Source: Ectobius pallidus
Lineage: Eukaryota > Arthropoda > Insecta > Blattodea > Ectobiidae
DNA length: 64,000 nt
Assembly: GCA_964059195.1 (NCBI GenBank)
Contig: CAXKWD010000003.1
Span: 16,040,606-16,104,605 of the forward strand
Direction of reading: 5' to 3'
The notes beneath the pieces are model-generated. The model was given only the letters and a program-made list of their open reading frames with translations, was not told the DNA's origin and did no database searches. The translations under genes were made by a program, and so were the position numbers. Below, one piece after another: positions 14,710 through 29,700 of this stretch (its first letter is position 1; every line of letters begins with the position of its first letter).

Positions 14710-17700
14710 CACAATCTTGATTCTTTATTAAACTTTATTAAACTTAATATTTTTGCTGGTATGGTACGTAAAAATGTTTCAAAAATGCTTAAACTACATC
14801 ATTTTAACGCCAATTTTTTTAAAATTTCCAAGCCCCCCATACACCCCGGCTGACCTTGCCACCCCAGTTAAAAAGCTTAAATTACGCCCGTGTACAGTAT
14901 GTGGCATTCTTTCTTTCTTTCGAAGACGAATACAATGTAGAAGTATCATTCTATATGTAGAATTTTTATTCTACATGATTTGTTCTGAAAAACTGGAAAC
15001 ATAGCTATTTCCGATTGCCACTTGAAATTACCCTATAGGGTAGTGAGAAATTAAAGTGGACGGAGGTAGAAATGAGGAGACAGTCAACCATTCAAGTTAC
15101 GGCATCGCCTGCCGGTATTACGGAGACCACTTCTCTGACACTAGAGTACTGCGGGGAAGTCTAACTTAACTCGGCAGGCGCTCCCTTCAACAGGACAACC
15201 ATAAACGACAAAAATGATTTAAACACGCAACCAAATCAACATTCAAATCTTTTTACTTTCTATACCTGTACCATAGGTACCAAGGTAATGATAATAAGAG
15301 AAATGTTTGTCTGGCTGTGCGCGATTATCTATAATAATAAGAGGAAGTGTTTGTCTGCCTGTTTGTCTGTGCGTGATGCCTAGCGAAATCTACTGCACGC
15401 AAAGATCTGTTGGACTGAAGGATGGCCGAACGCATCTCGAAGCCGGATTTTTTATTTTAGCTTTCGTTCGCTAGTAGTCTTATAAATCTTATTTTTAGAT
15501 TTCTGGACAGAAGACGAGAACATAAAGAGTTTCTTAACTGCATAAATACAAGCATTTCCTGATTTGAATCTACATTTAACTTCTGCCTTAATATTATTTG
15601 TGTCTGTAATTATTGTTCCCATTTGTATTTCTCCACTTGTTCGAACAGATTAAATACATAAATAAATAAAATTCAAAGTGTGTGCGTACGTATGTATGTA
15701 TGTATTTTAGGTAGATTTCAAAGAAAAGTCTACGTATTGCAATCGATACCATGTCATGACTCTCGAAAAATTCTTTGATATTATCTTTACGTTTCATACC
15801 TCCCTAAGTACGAAACCATAGCCCGTTCAAAAAAAAATCTGATGTGAAAGTCACATAACTTCCTCTGCCCCCAAAAAAGTTAGCAGTACTCACATATCCT
15901 TTTACAGAATCGCAAGACACAATTTTACGCTAATTATCCTATAAATACCTCTTCTTTCAATGATGCATCTAAAAGCGCAGGCTATATAACAAACTTAAAA
16001 AAAAAAAAAAGAACAAGTGACTGCAGACGTTTATTGAACTAAAGAATAATTTCCGAAATTTATCGAATATTTCCCTCAGATACTTCTTTACTCTATACCT
16101 GGCCAACAATACATCTTTCTCACTTCACATTCTTAGGCTATATAGAATAAGAGGCCGTGAAAGAGCGCGTATTCAGTTGATCATCACGCAAGACAAAATT
16201 TCTACAAACAGTGGGTGAACAGTGGGTGGCTTGTAACTACCCTCAGAGAATTTTTTCGAAAAAAAGTTTCAAATAAAAGTTTTAGCTCTCAGTAAAAGGA
16301 ACAGATATGCAAATTTTAAAGAAAATCGTTAGAGCCGTTTTCGAGAAAGTCGCGAAAAACGAAAATTTCTTCATGTAAAGTCCCCTTAAAAATAAGAGAA
16401 ATTTGTCGCCAATCTTCGAATCACATCTTCAGAAGGTACCTGACCCAAATACGAAATTTTGTTTTCATACGATTTTCCGTTTCGGAGCTAGCCTGTTCAC
16501 AAACTTCCACACAGACAGACACACAGACACACAGACACACACACAGACATGTTTCCAAAAATAGCATTTTTGGATTCAGGGGGCCTTGAAACGTGTATAT
16601 ATGCTAAAAACTCAACTTCGAATTTTAGGGTCGAAAACAATACTTCCTCTACCTATAGTACCTATGGTACGGGCAGAGGAAGTAATAACATTGTGATATA
16701 TATATATATATATCTTTACACGCTAGCGGCCGTAATTTTGAAGATATTTGAACCAAATTTTATTATGTTATTTCTAGGCCCAATAGTTCGAACAAGGACG
16801 TTAATGAGCAAAATTGGCCTAAGAGGAGGGTCGGGGGTTAAAATTGTGAAAAATTTATATCTCGGTTCCTATGAAGTATAGAGGGAAACTTTGTTTGAAT
16901 AAATTAGAGTACTCCCTGTGGAGTTCACAGTGACAACAACGATTCGGGGGTTTTGGGGGCACGAGTGGGGGTGGTTGGTGGGGGGATGGAAATTCGAAAT
17001 TTTTGAAACCACGTCTTATGGGGTATCGTTGAAAAGCTCTTGAGGATTACTATACAAATCAATAACTGGTTTTTCGATAGCTCTCATATAAGGCGAGATT
17101 TAGAACTTTGAAATCTACCTCAGCCTGTAGGCCTGCCTAAAGGGAATTATTTTTAAATTGAAGGGGCTAGTTCCATAAGGGCGTAAGGCACATCTTGAAT
17201 TCTGAGCTTTTAACATTTATGCCTTCTCCTCATATATCTTAAATACACAGTGAACAATTTATACTTGTGCCTTAAACCTCTGCTCAGTCATAATAAAAGA
17301 CCTGTGCTTGTAAGTGGTAACATTGCTTAGAAACATTAAGATTTCTAAAAAAATTGCTGTTGTGCCTTACGCCCTTATGGAACTAGCCCCTTCAATTGTA
17401 TTTAACAACATAACCCGTTACAGGCAATATTAAATGTTTAAGTTCTCATTTCATACAATTACCAAGATACATGATATATAAAATTTAAAGTTTTCAGAAA
17501 AAATATTTACGGAATAAATTATTTAAATGTTATTTTACATTGAGTGCGTTAAACAGTGTTTTGTTTCTAATTGCTAGGTAAATTTTATTCTGTCGCTGAT
17601 GAAACAAAATTATTATAGTTTACTGAAATCGAGAGAAAATATTAATTCATAGAATTCTTGGGCATATTTGGTCGGAAGTTTGCAGTTTTCTATTGGCCAT

Positions 17701-20700
17701 GTGTTTCTTTTGCATTATTTTGTTTTTTAATGTTCTTCTTTACATTTCTAATATTTTGCAATTGAAGAGTAGATGTTCAGGTGTTTTTTCTCCTTCATTA
17801 CAGGGGCACATTCAGGAACTCTTGTGGTGACTGTTCAATTCATATGCCTTGTGTTTGATATTGACCAATAATGTTAAGCAATCCTCGGATATAGACCAAT
17901 CACGGCCGCTTATCTTGCAATATACTTGTAGGAATCGCGAGGAGGGTATTTTATCGCGGTAAAACCAGCTGGTCGTTACTAAAGACGCGAGTATCAGTGT
18001 GCAGTGATTGCTGCCACTAAGCGGCATGAAATCCGATTATTTTATGCAACATAACTTATTTGGAAATTGAAATAATAGAAATGTAGTACATTGATTAAGA
18101 ACACAATTTCGATTCGGTGAAAGCCAGTTCGTGTGCTTTTATTCTGTTCTGCTGTTAGCTTACCTGAATGAAGTTAACTATATCTTATATGCACTGGTGG
18201 TAGCACTGATTACACCAAGGTAGCTCGAATCTATTCATGGATGGTTGATTCACAGTATGCCGTGATCTCGTAACTTTTAGTTTTTTTTATACAACAAAGC
18301 ACGAAAGTAATTATTATTTATATAATCCGTTACATTTTATTCATGGAATAGTCCTAATAAATCCAACTCGAGTTGACGAGTTACATCAGATAAACTCGTC
18401 GACTCTCGTGGGATGATTACCTATAATAAAATACACAAATGCCAAGACGCTAGGTCCTTTTTAACCACCGTGTAGTGCAGAAGTACAAAAGGGATGGTAA
18501 GCTTTGGGGAGCACGGGAGTCACCAGCCTTCATTGTCGAGAGGAAGAGAGACCAGGAAAGGGATTTGAAGACATCAGAAAAGAAGAAAGTTGCGTTGAAA
18601 GGTCAGGTCAAGCCATTTGCCTCTATCTCCAGACTTTTTAACGTTTGAGCGGCGAAATTTTTGGCGGGGTCAGTCAAGTGAAATGAGTCAGACGTAACGC
18701 ACAGGGGAAAAACGTCACGTGGTTGACTCCTATGTGACGTCAATTCACTAGTTAGGGGGCTTTACCTCTACTGGGCGATAGCAAAATATCTTTCAGTTTC
18801 CTTCCCATGTTTTCTCTGAATAAAATTTCCTTCCCTGACGAAAGAAGAGAGAAAGTTATTTTTCTCCAAAGAAACATGCGAAAGAATAGTATGTTGCGAT
18901 ACTAATTCCGTAAGCGGTGCATACGGATCGAGGAAAGAGTTTGAAAAAAAGAGGCACTTGCGTCGAGTTTTTTCAACTCCCGAGATCCGTTATGCGGAAT
19001 ATTGCATACTATTTTTTGCACGATGATTATTTATATCAATTTAATTACAATTAATTGAGATATTAGCTGAAAATATTATTTATATACATTATTGAAGATA
19101 GATGTTATATTTCAGAAAGTGACTCGCATATATTGGTTGTTATGGGGATGCAATATTTGTTCTGTTAAAATCGCCACAAACTAGGGGGCCTTGGTTCCGG
19201 TCTTCCATAAAGGCTTGTATTATGATGGTTTTACTTACGGTACGTGTGCTTTTTGTAATTTTTACAGCACTGAGATTTCTTTTGTTTTCATAGCAACTAG
19301 ATTGCGTGCGGGAATGCCAAGTTACTATCTACGGCAAGAATATTCGTAAGTACCACTAATTAGTTACGTCGTGCAAAAAATAAATATCACTACTTTACTA
19401 ATAATATGTTGAGGGCCATTAGCAATGACAATTAACCATAAACCTAATGTAAACTTCAAAGTTTGGGGCTATGTTCTTTCAATGGGGCCCTTCACAGTGC
19501 AATCAGAGTACTACTTTGAATAACTTTTCCTTCCCTGACGAAAGAAAAGAGAAACAGCCATTTCATAAAATATGGGAATTTTTCCCTCAAAGAGAGAAGT
19601 TACAAAATTATTGTAATTGGGTGGTCAAAAATAAGTTTAAAACTTCAAATTCACTGAATATTAAGGACTTAGGTGTATCTGAAGTGGTTTCATGTGTAAA
19701 AACTGCCGATTTACTTATTTATTGCGTTGAGTTACTTTTTTTTTGCCATTTTTAGCATGATTTTAACACTCTTTAATACGTCTACCAAGTAGTCAAGATT
19801 TTAATGATGCAAAACAAAAGCTCATTTTCTGTTCTACTATTACTGTTAGGGTCTTAATGTTGTTATTAATGAAGGTATGAGGGATTAAATACAAATTATA
19901 AACTGTTTCCAGGTTGTCAGAACATTTATTTAACACATCAATAATAATTTAACAAAACTATCACTGTTACGGGTGGGACAGAAATTCCCTTGTTTGTTAT
20001 TTTACATAGTAAATAGCCACACATATTTTTTGAAGTTAATCTTATACCAAACTGTACCTTAAGATATATCTTTTCTCAAATGAAAACGAACATAGCTGAT
20101 TACTCTTGACTACTTGGTATTAAAGAGTGTTAAAATAATGCTAAAAATGGCAAAAAAAGTAACTCAACGCAAAAAATAAATAAATCGACAGATTTTACAC
20201 ATGAAACCACTTCAAATACACCTAAGTCCTTAATATTCAGAGAATGTGAGGTTTTAAACTTATTTTTGATCACCCAATTACAATAATTTTATAACTTCTG
20301 TCTTTGAGAGAAAAATTCCCATATTTTATCAAATGGCTGTACAGTTTATCAAAGGCATAGATATTCTAAAAGTCGATATAGCTGCCATAATACGATGTTA
20401 TGGCCATTGTAATTGGATCTTACACACGGTTAAAATGATAGTCCAGTAAATAAAAATTGATAATTCCTCCATAACTCCTCTCCAATGAGTTTAAACCTTG
20501 GGAAGTGTTGCAAACATTTTATAGCCTTGCATGAACGGCTAGGGGGCACTTCATCTCATTTTATGGGTCATTCCTCGCAGAGCCAAATTTGGTTAATATC
20601 GAACAAAAGTTTGAAACGAGGCCAATGGCTTGGGGACGGTCGGGTGTTTTTATGGTTACAACGTTCAGCTCTGTGTCTCTTATGCCGAGAATTTATCAGG

Positions 20701-23700
20701 CATAACACATTGGGCAGGGAGAAAATGTCGAATATGAAGTAATCACAGAGTTTGTTGGTTGAAGTTTTGTTCTATTGCGCATGAGCGATATCTTTTTATT
20801 TTTATTAATTTTTTGTTTATTTTGTTGCACTGCAAATGGGTCAACAACCCGGTGGCAGTGTTGCAATAAATACCAGCCATACATATACAGAATGTTAATG
20901 AATAACAGCGAAATATTCTACCTGTATATAGAGGGAACTTAGACAATCAACTTTTATTAGGAGATTTTTGCTCTATGACGTAAAATGTGTACCTATGTTA
21001 CAGGGCATTAAAGTCATTATAATTTGGTGCTCATAAATCAATAATTACGCGAAATAGGGCTAAATTTTCCATTAAGTTGACTTCATGCCTTCTCAGTGAT
21101 CCATAAAAACCTGATTCTTAATCATTCATCCATAACTATATCATAATTTAGAGTTTTCATAATCTGCGGGGTACGCCGTAGCGTAGTGGTCGAGGCGCTG
21201 CGCTACAAACCGGAAGGTCGCGGGTTCGATTCCCGATGAGGTCGTTGGAGTTTTTCAATTGCCCTAATCCATCTGGTGGCACTATGGCACTGGGGTTGAC
21301 TCAGCCTCCAACAGAAATGAGTACCAGGAGCAATCCTGGGGGTAAAGGCGGCCGGTGCGTAAGGCTGATAGCCTTACCACCTTCATGTATTGAATGTAAA
21401 AAAACAATCTGGGAGCCATAACCTCCTGGAACCCTCTGGGCCTCCATGGCCTGTTATAGGGAACACTTTACATTTACATAATCTGCAAAATTTACAGACT
21501 AATCGCATGAGTGGCCGTCACTGCATTATTCTTCTTTCATTCATAACTACTGACTGCAGTGTTAACAACGAAGTTCCTTTGTTTTGCAATTTTTTCTAAT
21601 GTTAGAAGTCAGTGGCGGCCATGCAATGGGAGATTTTATGCTGTAACAGGAAATATTGAATCCATAGAAAAAAATATCCTAATAAAAGTTGCTTATCTAT
21701 GTCTCCTCTATACACAGGTAAAATATTTCGGTGTTATTCATTAACACCCTGTGTACAAAAATGACACACTATACGTACAGTTACACAATAAATATCGCAA
21801 CAGCTATATGCATACCTGATATTAAAAAAAAAACTCTTTCAATTCAAAACTGTAGCATATAAAACTTACATACTGACAATATTTTAGGAGAAAAAAATAT
21901 ATATATTATACATTATCATATACCCTATTCAATATATTTTTTTAAAAAATTTGGCGTTAGCAGGAAACGTTTCGAAGAATTCTGCAGGTAAATCATTCCA
22001 ATCCTGAATCCCTCTATTTAAAAAAGAAAATTTGGCAATATCTGTTCTCTGAGATCTACCCCTTATTTTGTGTATGTGATCCTTCCTACTTTTGTAATCT
22101 GATTCTTTAATTTTGCTGTGAAGCTCTTCCCATGCTGGTTGTTTCGTGTATACACAATACATACATTTTAATCTATTTATTTTCCTTCTAGATTCTAAAG
22201 AATTCCACCCTTGTGTTTTTAACATAGCCGAACGATGTCAGTTTGTTGGTGCTTGTTCATAACAAATCTTGCTGCTTTTCTCTGCACCATTTCTAACTGT
22301 GTTATTAGGCCTGCCTAATAAGGATCCCATACACTTACAGCAAATTCCAAATTTGTTCTCATAAACGATTTATAAGCTAACTCTTTGGTTTTTAATTTTC
22401 CTCCCCTTAATGCTCTAAATACGAAGTGCAATGTTTTATATGCCTTGCTGATTGAATTTCCTATATGTGTATTCCAGTTCAATTCCTTATTTAGAGTTTT
22501 GTTCCACGTTAAAGATAGATCTTATAAATTGCATTCCAAAACCAAACACTGACTCCCATAATAATTCCCCTCTTTATAATGTGCTCCATCTATAGAATCA
22601 ATTGCACAAAATGGACAATATAGATATATTTAATACTAACAATAACCGGTTTAAAAATACCAGTGATAAAATGTTAAAACTTCAAAATAGTAACAATGAA
22701 AAATTAATATTTAAAATTTATTCTATGTCATTTTCTTTATTTAAGTCTTTCGTTTCCTCCAAAACTATTATAATACTTATGTTTTGATCTGCTCCCTTCA
22801 TTGTGTAATTTTCATATTGTAAGTGTGTGTGATTTTTTAAGTATTTTTGGTTGTATTATTTTAAATATTTTCAGTATTACATTAAAAATATATATTAGTG
22901 TTATAAAACGGATGTAATTACTACTTAAGAGAATATTGTAATTGGCAAATACATAAATAAATTATTTAACACATTAATACAATGGATTCTTGAATACTGC
23001 TGAATACCGTCTGAAAATGGTTGTTTACTACAGTAGTTACCTCTTTCTGGCCACTGGATCACTCCTTCCTTTTACTTTCTCGCATATAGCCTACGTAGTA
23101 TAGAGAAAGTATTGTGATCGTGACAAAAAAATCTGATGTGAAAGTCACATAACTTCCTCTGCCCCAAAAAAAGTTAGCAGTATTCACATATCCTTTTACA
23201 GAATCGCAAGACACAATTTTACGCTAATTATCCTATAAATACCTCTTCTTTCAATGATGCGACTAAAAGCGCAGGCTATATAACAAACTTTAAAAAAAAA
23301 GAACAGGTGACTGCAGACGTTTATTGAACTTTCGTAAAGAATAATTTCCGAAATTTATCGAATATTTCCCTCAGATACTTCTTTACTCTATACCTGGCCA
23401 ACAATACATCTTTCTCACTTCACATTCTTATTTAGAATAAGAGGCCGTGAAAGAGCGCGTATTCAGTTGTTCATCACGCAAGACAAAATTTCTACAAACA
23501 GTGGGTGAACAGTGGGTGGCTTGTAACTAACCTCAGAGAATCTTTTCGAAAAAAAGTTTCAAATAAAAGTTTTAGCTCTCAGTAAAAGGAACACATGTGC
23601 AAATTTTAAAGAAAATCGTTAGAGCCGTTTTCGAGAAAATCGCGAAAAACGAAAATTTCTTCATGTAAAGTCCCCTTAAAAATAAGAGAAATTTGTCGCC

Positions 23701-26700
23701 AATCTTCGAATCACATCTTCAGAAGGTACCTGACCCAAATACGAAATTTTGTTTTCATACGATTCTCCGTTTCGGAGCTAGCCTGTTCACAAATTTCCAC
23801 ACAGATAGATACACAGACACACAGACATGTTTCCAAAAATAGTATTCTTGGATTCAGGGGGCCTTGAAACGTGTATATATGCTAAAAACTCAACTTCGAA
23901 TTTTAGGGTCGAAAACAATACTTCCTCTACCTATAGTAGCCTACCTATGGTTCGGGCAGAGGAAGTAAAAATCGAAATCGAGGTAACACCGGGAAAACAT
24001 GTTTCACGATGCCTAGAAACCGAAAAAATCTGATGTGAAAGTCACATAACTTCCTCTGCCCAAATAAAAGTTAGCAGTATTCACATATCCTTGTACAGAA
24101 TCGCAAGACACAATTTTACGCTAATTATCCTATAAATACCTCTTCTTTCAATGATGCGACTAAAAGCGCAGTCTATATAACAAACTTTAAAAAAAAAAAA
24201 AAAAAAAAAAATGACTGCAGACGTTTATTGAACTTTCTGCCGTAAAATATAATTTCCGAAATTTATCGAATATTTCCCTCAGATACATCTTTACTCTATG
24301 CATGGCCAACAACACATCTTTCTCACTTCACATTCTTATATAGAATAAGAGGCCGTGAAAGAGCACGAATTCAGTTGTTCATCACGTAAGACAAACTTTC
24401 TACAAACAGTGCGTGAACAGTGGGTGGCTTGTAACTACCCTCAGAGAATTTTCTCGAAAAAATGTTTTAAATAAAAGTTTTAGCTCTTAGTATAAGCAAC
24501 CTATGTGCAAAATTTAAAGAAAATCGTTAGAGCCGTTTTCGAGAAAATCGCGAAAAACGAAAATTTCTTCATGTAAAGTCCCCTTAAAAATAAGAGAAAA
24601 TAGTCGCCAATCTTATCCTCACATCTTCAGAAGGTACCTGACCCAAATACGAAATTTTGTTTTCATACGATTTTCCGTTTTGGAGCTAGCTTGTTCACAG
24701 ATATTTTCCACACAGACACACAGACACACAGACATGTTTCCAAAAATAGTATTTTTGGATTCAGGGGGCCTTGAAACGTGTATATATGCTAAAAACTCAA
24801 CTTCGAATTTTGGGGTCGAAAACAATACTTCCTCTACCTATAGTACCTATGGTACGGGCAGAGGAAGTAAAAAATCTGATGTGAAAGTCACATAACTTCC
24901 TCTGCCCAAATAAAAGTTAGCAGTATTCACATATCCTTGTACAGAATCGCAAGACACAATTTTACGCTAATTATCCTATAAATACCTCTTCTTTCAATGA
25001 TGCGACTAAAAGCGCAGACGTTTATTGAACTTTCTGCCGTAAAATATAATTTCCGAAATTTATCGAATATTTCCCTCAGATACATCTTTACTCTATGCAT
25101 GGCCAACAATACATCTTTCTCACTTCACATTCTTATATAAAATAAGAGGCCGTGAAAGAGCGCGAATTCAGTTGTTCATCACGTAAGACAAACTTTCTAC
25201 AAACAGTGGGTGAACAGTGGGTGGCTTGTAACTACCCTCAGAGAATTTTCTCGAAAAAATGTTTCAAATAAAAGTTTTAGCTCTTAGTATAAGCAACCTA
25301 TGTGCAAAATTTAAAGAACATCGTTAGAGCCGTTTTCGAGAAAATCGCGAAAAACAAAAATTTCTTCATGTAAAGTCCCCTTAAAAATAAGAGAAAATAG
25401 TCGCCAATCTTATCCTCACATCTTCAGAAGGTACCTGACCCAAATACGAAATTTTGTTTTCATACGATTTTCCGTTTTGGAGCTAGCTTGTTCACAGATA
25501 TTTTCCACACAGACACACAGACACACAGACACACAGACACACAGACATGTTTCCAAAAATGGTATTTTTGGATTCAGGGGGCCTTGAAACGTGTATATAT
25601 GCTAAAAACTCAACTTCGAATTTTGGGGTCGAAAACAATACTTCCTCTACCTATAGTACCTATGGTACGGGCAGAGGAAGTAAAAATGTTTTTGGAATGA
25701 CGTATGTCCGTCTGTCTGTGGTTCATTGTATTTACTTTATTTTTTGAATTAAGGACTTTGTCGGATTTTTATCGAACCGCCCAGAAATTGCGTTTTATAA
25801 CTGAAATATTAAGGGGACTTTTCATGAAAGTTCTTTGAAAAATTTCTATTTTTTTTAAATTGACTCTAACGATTTTAATAAAAATGTAAAATTGGAAACT
25901 CTTATCTATGACTACTAAAATAGCTATTTCCGTTTTTCTGGGAAAATGATTTCGGGGGTACTTCACTCGTATCTATTTTCAGTTATTCTACAGGGTGGTC
26001 CATATGTCTCGTTACCCCCCCAAATAAATATCTTGTTATCCCTAATTCAGTGTTTCTGCAGCAGAGATGGCTGACACAAGCTCTTACAGTGTGGGAGGGC
26101 GCCTCATTGTCAGTATTTGTCAGGTCTCTATTTCTTTGATGACCGATTCAATCAACATTCCTATATCGCCATGTTACAGACATTTTTGCTCCAGAGCTCC
26201 AGAGAATGAATCTCTTGGAACGTTCCTGGTTCCAACAGGATGGAGCACCGCCCCAGTATGCCATCTTTGTCAGGGAATATTTAAATGAAGTGTTTCCCAA
26301 TAAGTGGATTGGACGCAGATCGGTACATCTTGGATTGGCCTCCCAGAAGCCCTGATCTCTCATCTCGTGACAACGCCCTCTGGAGCATTATTAAGAAGAA
26401 AGTATCAAAACAACGATACCAAACAACAGAACAATTGAAGGACGCTTTTAGGACTACCTTTGATACAACAATCAACAGATACGTGCTTAGTAAAATATCA
26501 CACAGGTCATGGCGGCGCATCATTTTGTGCCACGAAAATAATGGTCATAGAACCTGACCTTCTGGAAGCGTAAATATGAACCATCCTGGTTGATATTGAA
26601 TCCATACTACCTTATACTATATTATATACTATATATTATATTGTATTGTTATAAAGTTATGTAAAAATATGGGGTAACAAGACATATGGACCACCCTGTA

Positions 26701-29700
26701 GATTATCTCCATTGCAGAAGGACACATGAAAACCTATCCCAGTAAAGTTGTAGAGAAAATTAAATTGAACATTTTTTGTTAAACCGATTTTTTAATACAA
26801 GTAATAGGTATCAAGATAAAAACGAAATAAATACGACTTAAATTCGAATTTCGGATCATATGTTAATTAAAATACGAATGATACCTTGTTGCCCCTAGTA
26901 ACAAAACAACTAATTGTTGTCAAATGCATTCTATGTAGCTCAGTCGTAATAAATACACCAAAACCAATTAACTTACAGCGAGGAGGTATAGGCTAATAGG
27001 GAAGAGGTCCTGGGTTCAAATGAAAACTCGTGGCCGCCCAACTTTACCAGTAGGCTATTGTAATTAATAACTCATTCGTGTAGCATTTGCTTTATTGTTC
27101 GGCGATATCTCAGTATATCCTGTATTTTTGCCTTTGAGATTGAGGAAACCATGCAAACCCCAAGTTGTTGTTGTTGTTATTATTATTATTTCACGGTAAA
27201 AGCAATGAACATAAAGATCGACCCTGATGCTTTCCGTTCTAGATAGGCTACTTTTATGAAAATGTAATAAATAAAATGTAATTGTCTCTATACAGTGGTA
27301 CCTCGAGATACGAGTGCCCTAACATACGAGTTATTTGAGATACGAGCTGTCGAGCGAGCGAAGTTTTGTTTTGAAATACGAGCGACATTTGAGATACGAG
27401 GAACGGCCAGCTGCGACGCTGCACACGGGCCACCAGTTTACTGCGCCTGCGCCTCGTGCGTCTCGCGCATTATCCCACGTATTCCCCCAGTGTGCTTGTT
27501 TACCTCGCTGTCGAAGCATCTTTGCTAAGTTTTTCTAGAAATCATAGAAAAAAATGAGCAAGGTGTGCGAGTAGCTGACTTGGCGAGGCAGTACAGTATC
27601 GCTTTCATACAATATTTGTCATTTATAAATACATTTTTCTTATTAAAAAACACGTAACAAAAACAATTGGGGGTAGCATTTTTGGGGCTGGAACGGATTA
27701 ATGGCATTTCAATTAATTTCAATGGGGAAAATTGCTTTGAGATACGAGCAAGGTTACGGAACGAATTAAACTCGTATCTCGAGGTATCACTGTAATTTAC
27801 TTTTTCTGTGCTAGCCTTTAACATGTATAAGCGAGAAAGTTTGTGCAACATATTTTTGCACCATTTATTTTCCTGTAAAAAGGATGCATTTTTTATATTT
27901 TTTTATACTTTTGCTCCGCTACTGATATATCATCTCAATTTCATTTCATAAAACACTGCAGTGCAGAGCTTCAACTATTGCAAATTCAAAATATGTCCCT
28001 TCCAGAGCTTCATTTGTTTTTTTATATAAGCAATCATCAGGTGAAACAATCGGTGGGCTCTAAGTTTTAAATCAATCTGAAAAATTTCATTGAAAATCGC
28101 TGGTTTTTGTAGATGATAACGTAAAACATGAATAAAAATCCTCATCTCTATATATATAATGACTGACTGAATGAATGACTGACTGACTGATTGACTGAAT
28201 GACAGGAATCAACGTACAGCCTAAACTATAACAGGTAGAGACTTGGAATTTTGACAGTACCTTCGTTTCATAATGTAGGTGCTCGGGTCATTCCATGTCA
28301 AGTGAACCAATGGAAAAACGTGACCACCTCCGATTTTAGTCATACTTGGTTGTCATGAAGTACCACCTGAGATATGTTGAAGTACAAAATATCAGATTTT
28401 TATGTGTTGTAGTTTTCCAGTTATACCCTTCTGAAATATGGAAAAAAACCAAATTTTCTGCATAAGTGCAATCACAAAATGACGCATAAATCAAGCTGGA
28501 ATTGACATAGATGAGTGGGAAAAGTATCAAAATGTAGCTTATATTATGAGCTTTAATTTGATACGTCACACGAGTACTTTCGAAAAAAAATATTTTCAAG
28601 GTTACCCAAAAAAAATTTGAAAACTGAATTTTTCAAAAACCTATATTTTGAAAATTTTGAAACAATTCTCATAGAAACATACATATTTCAGCATCATGTC
28701 CTACAAGTTTTGATAAGGGATCGCAATGGGATCATATTTTTTTACATTTATAACAAATACTATGCACGCTGGGTAAGAATATATGACACAGGAATATTGC
28801 ACTTAATTCTAAAATCCATTCCTTTGTCCAGGGAGTTGTTTACCAACATGCATATACCAACTTGTGCAAGTGGTCAAATGGGTATGAGTAAACACAGTCT
28901 GCAAGCATGTGAGTCAGCCAGGGAATGCAAGTTGTAACCTGTTGGACCTGGCTTCAGTTGTGCCTTGACTCTCATGCAGTGTGCTTCCTTTCTTCAAAGG
29001 CTGTACAAAGACTGTATTGCTGCATGTAAAGTAGTGGGTTCAGTGATTAAAATAGGCATTGTGTATTTCCCCAGTATGGCTGAAAAAGTAAGTGAAACAG
29101 CAAAGATTTTCTGCTGCAACCCTTTCAAGAAAGACAGACATCAGGGTGTGAAAAGAAGTGTGAGGCCTGTTACTGACTGGATGTGTGACATGTTTGACAC
29201 CATTGTGGTAGGTATGAAAATTTGTGACAGTTGTAGGAAAGAACTATCAAAGCAGAAACAGGTTACAGATACAACAGATGACTGTTTAGTACCAGTAGCC
29301 AATACCACTAGGCCTACTAATGTTGATGAATCATTTGTAGCTTTAGATGTTACCTTAGAGTACCTTAATAAGTCTCTAAGCTCTCTAGAGGAGTCACCTG
29401 TTGCTAAGAGGAAGTTGCAAATGAAATCATACTGTGATAAAAAATACAGTAAAATAAAAAAATGTTTGACAGAAAAGGTACTAACAGCAGCAAGTACAAA
29501 TACAGAGAAAACTGTTGACCATAAATCAGAATCATGTGAAGTCATTTGTCAGCTAAAAGAAAAGTTTCAAGAAGAAAATATAAGTGTTAGTGAAAAATTG
29601 CAAATTTTAACAGTACTACCTAAAAGCTGGTCATGCAGTGAAATACAAAATGAATTTCAGGTTAGCAACAGAATGGCAAGAAAAGGTAAAGCATTGGTGA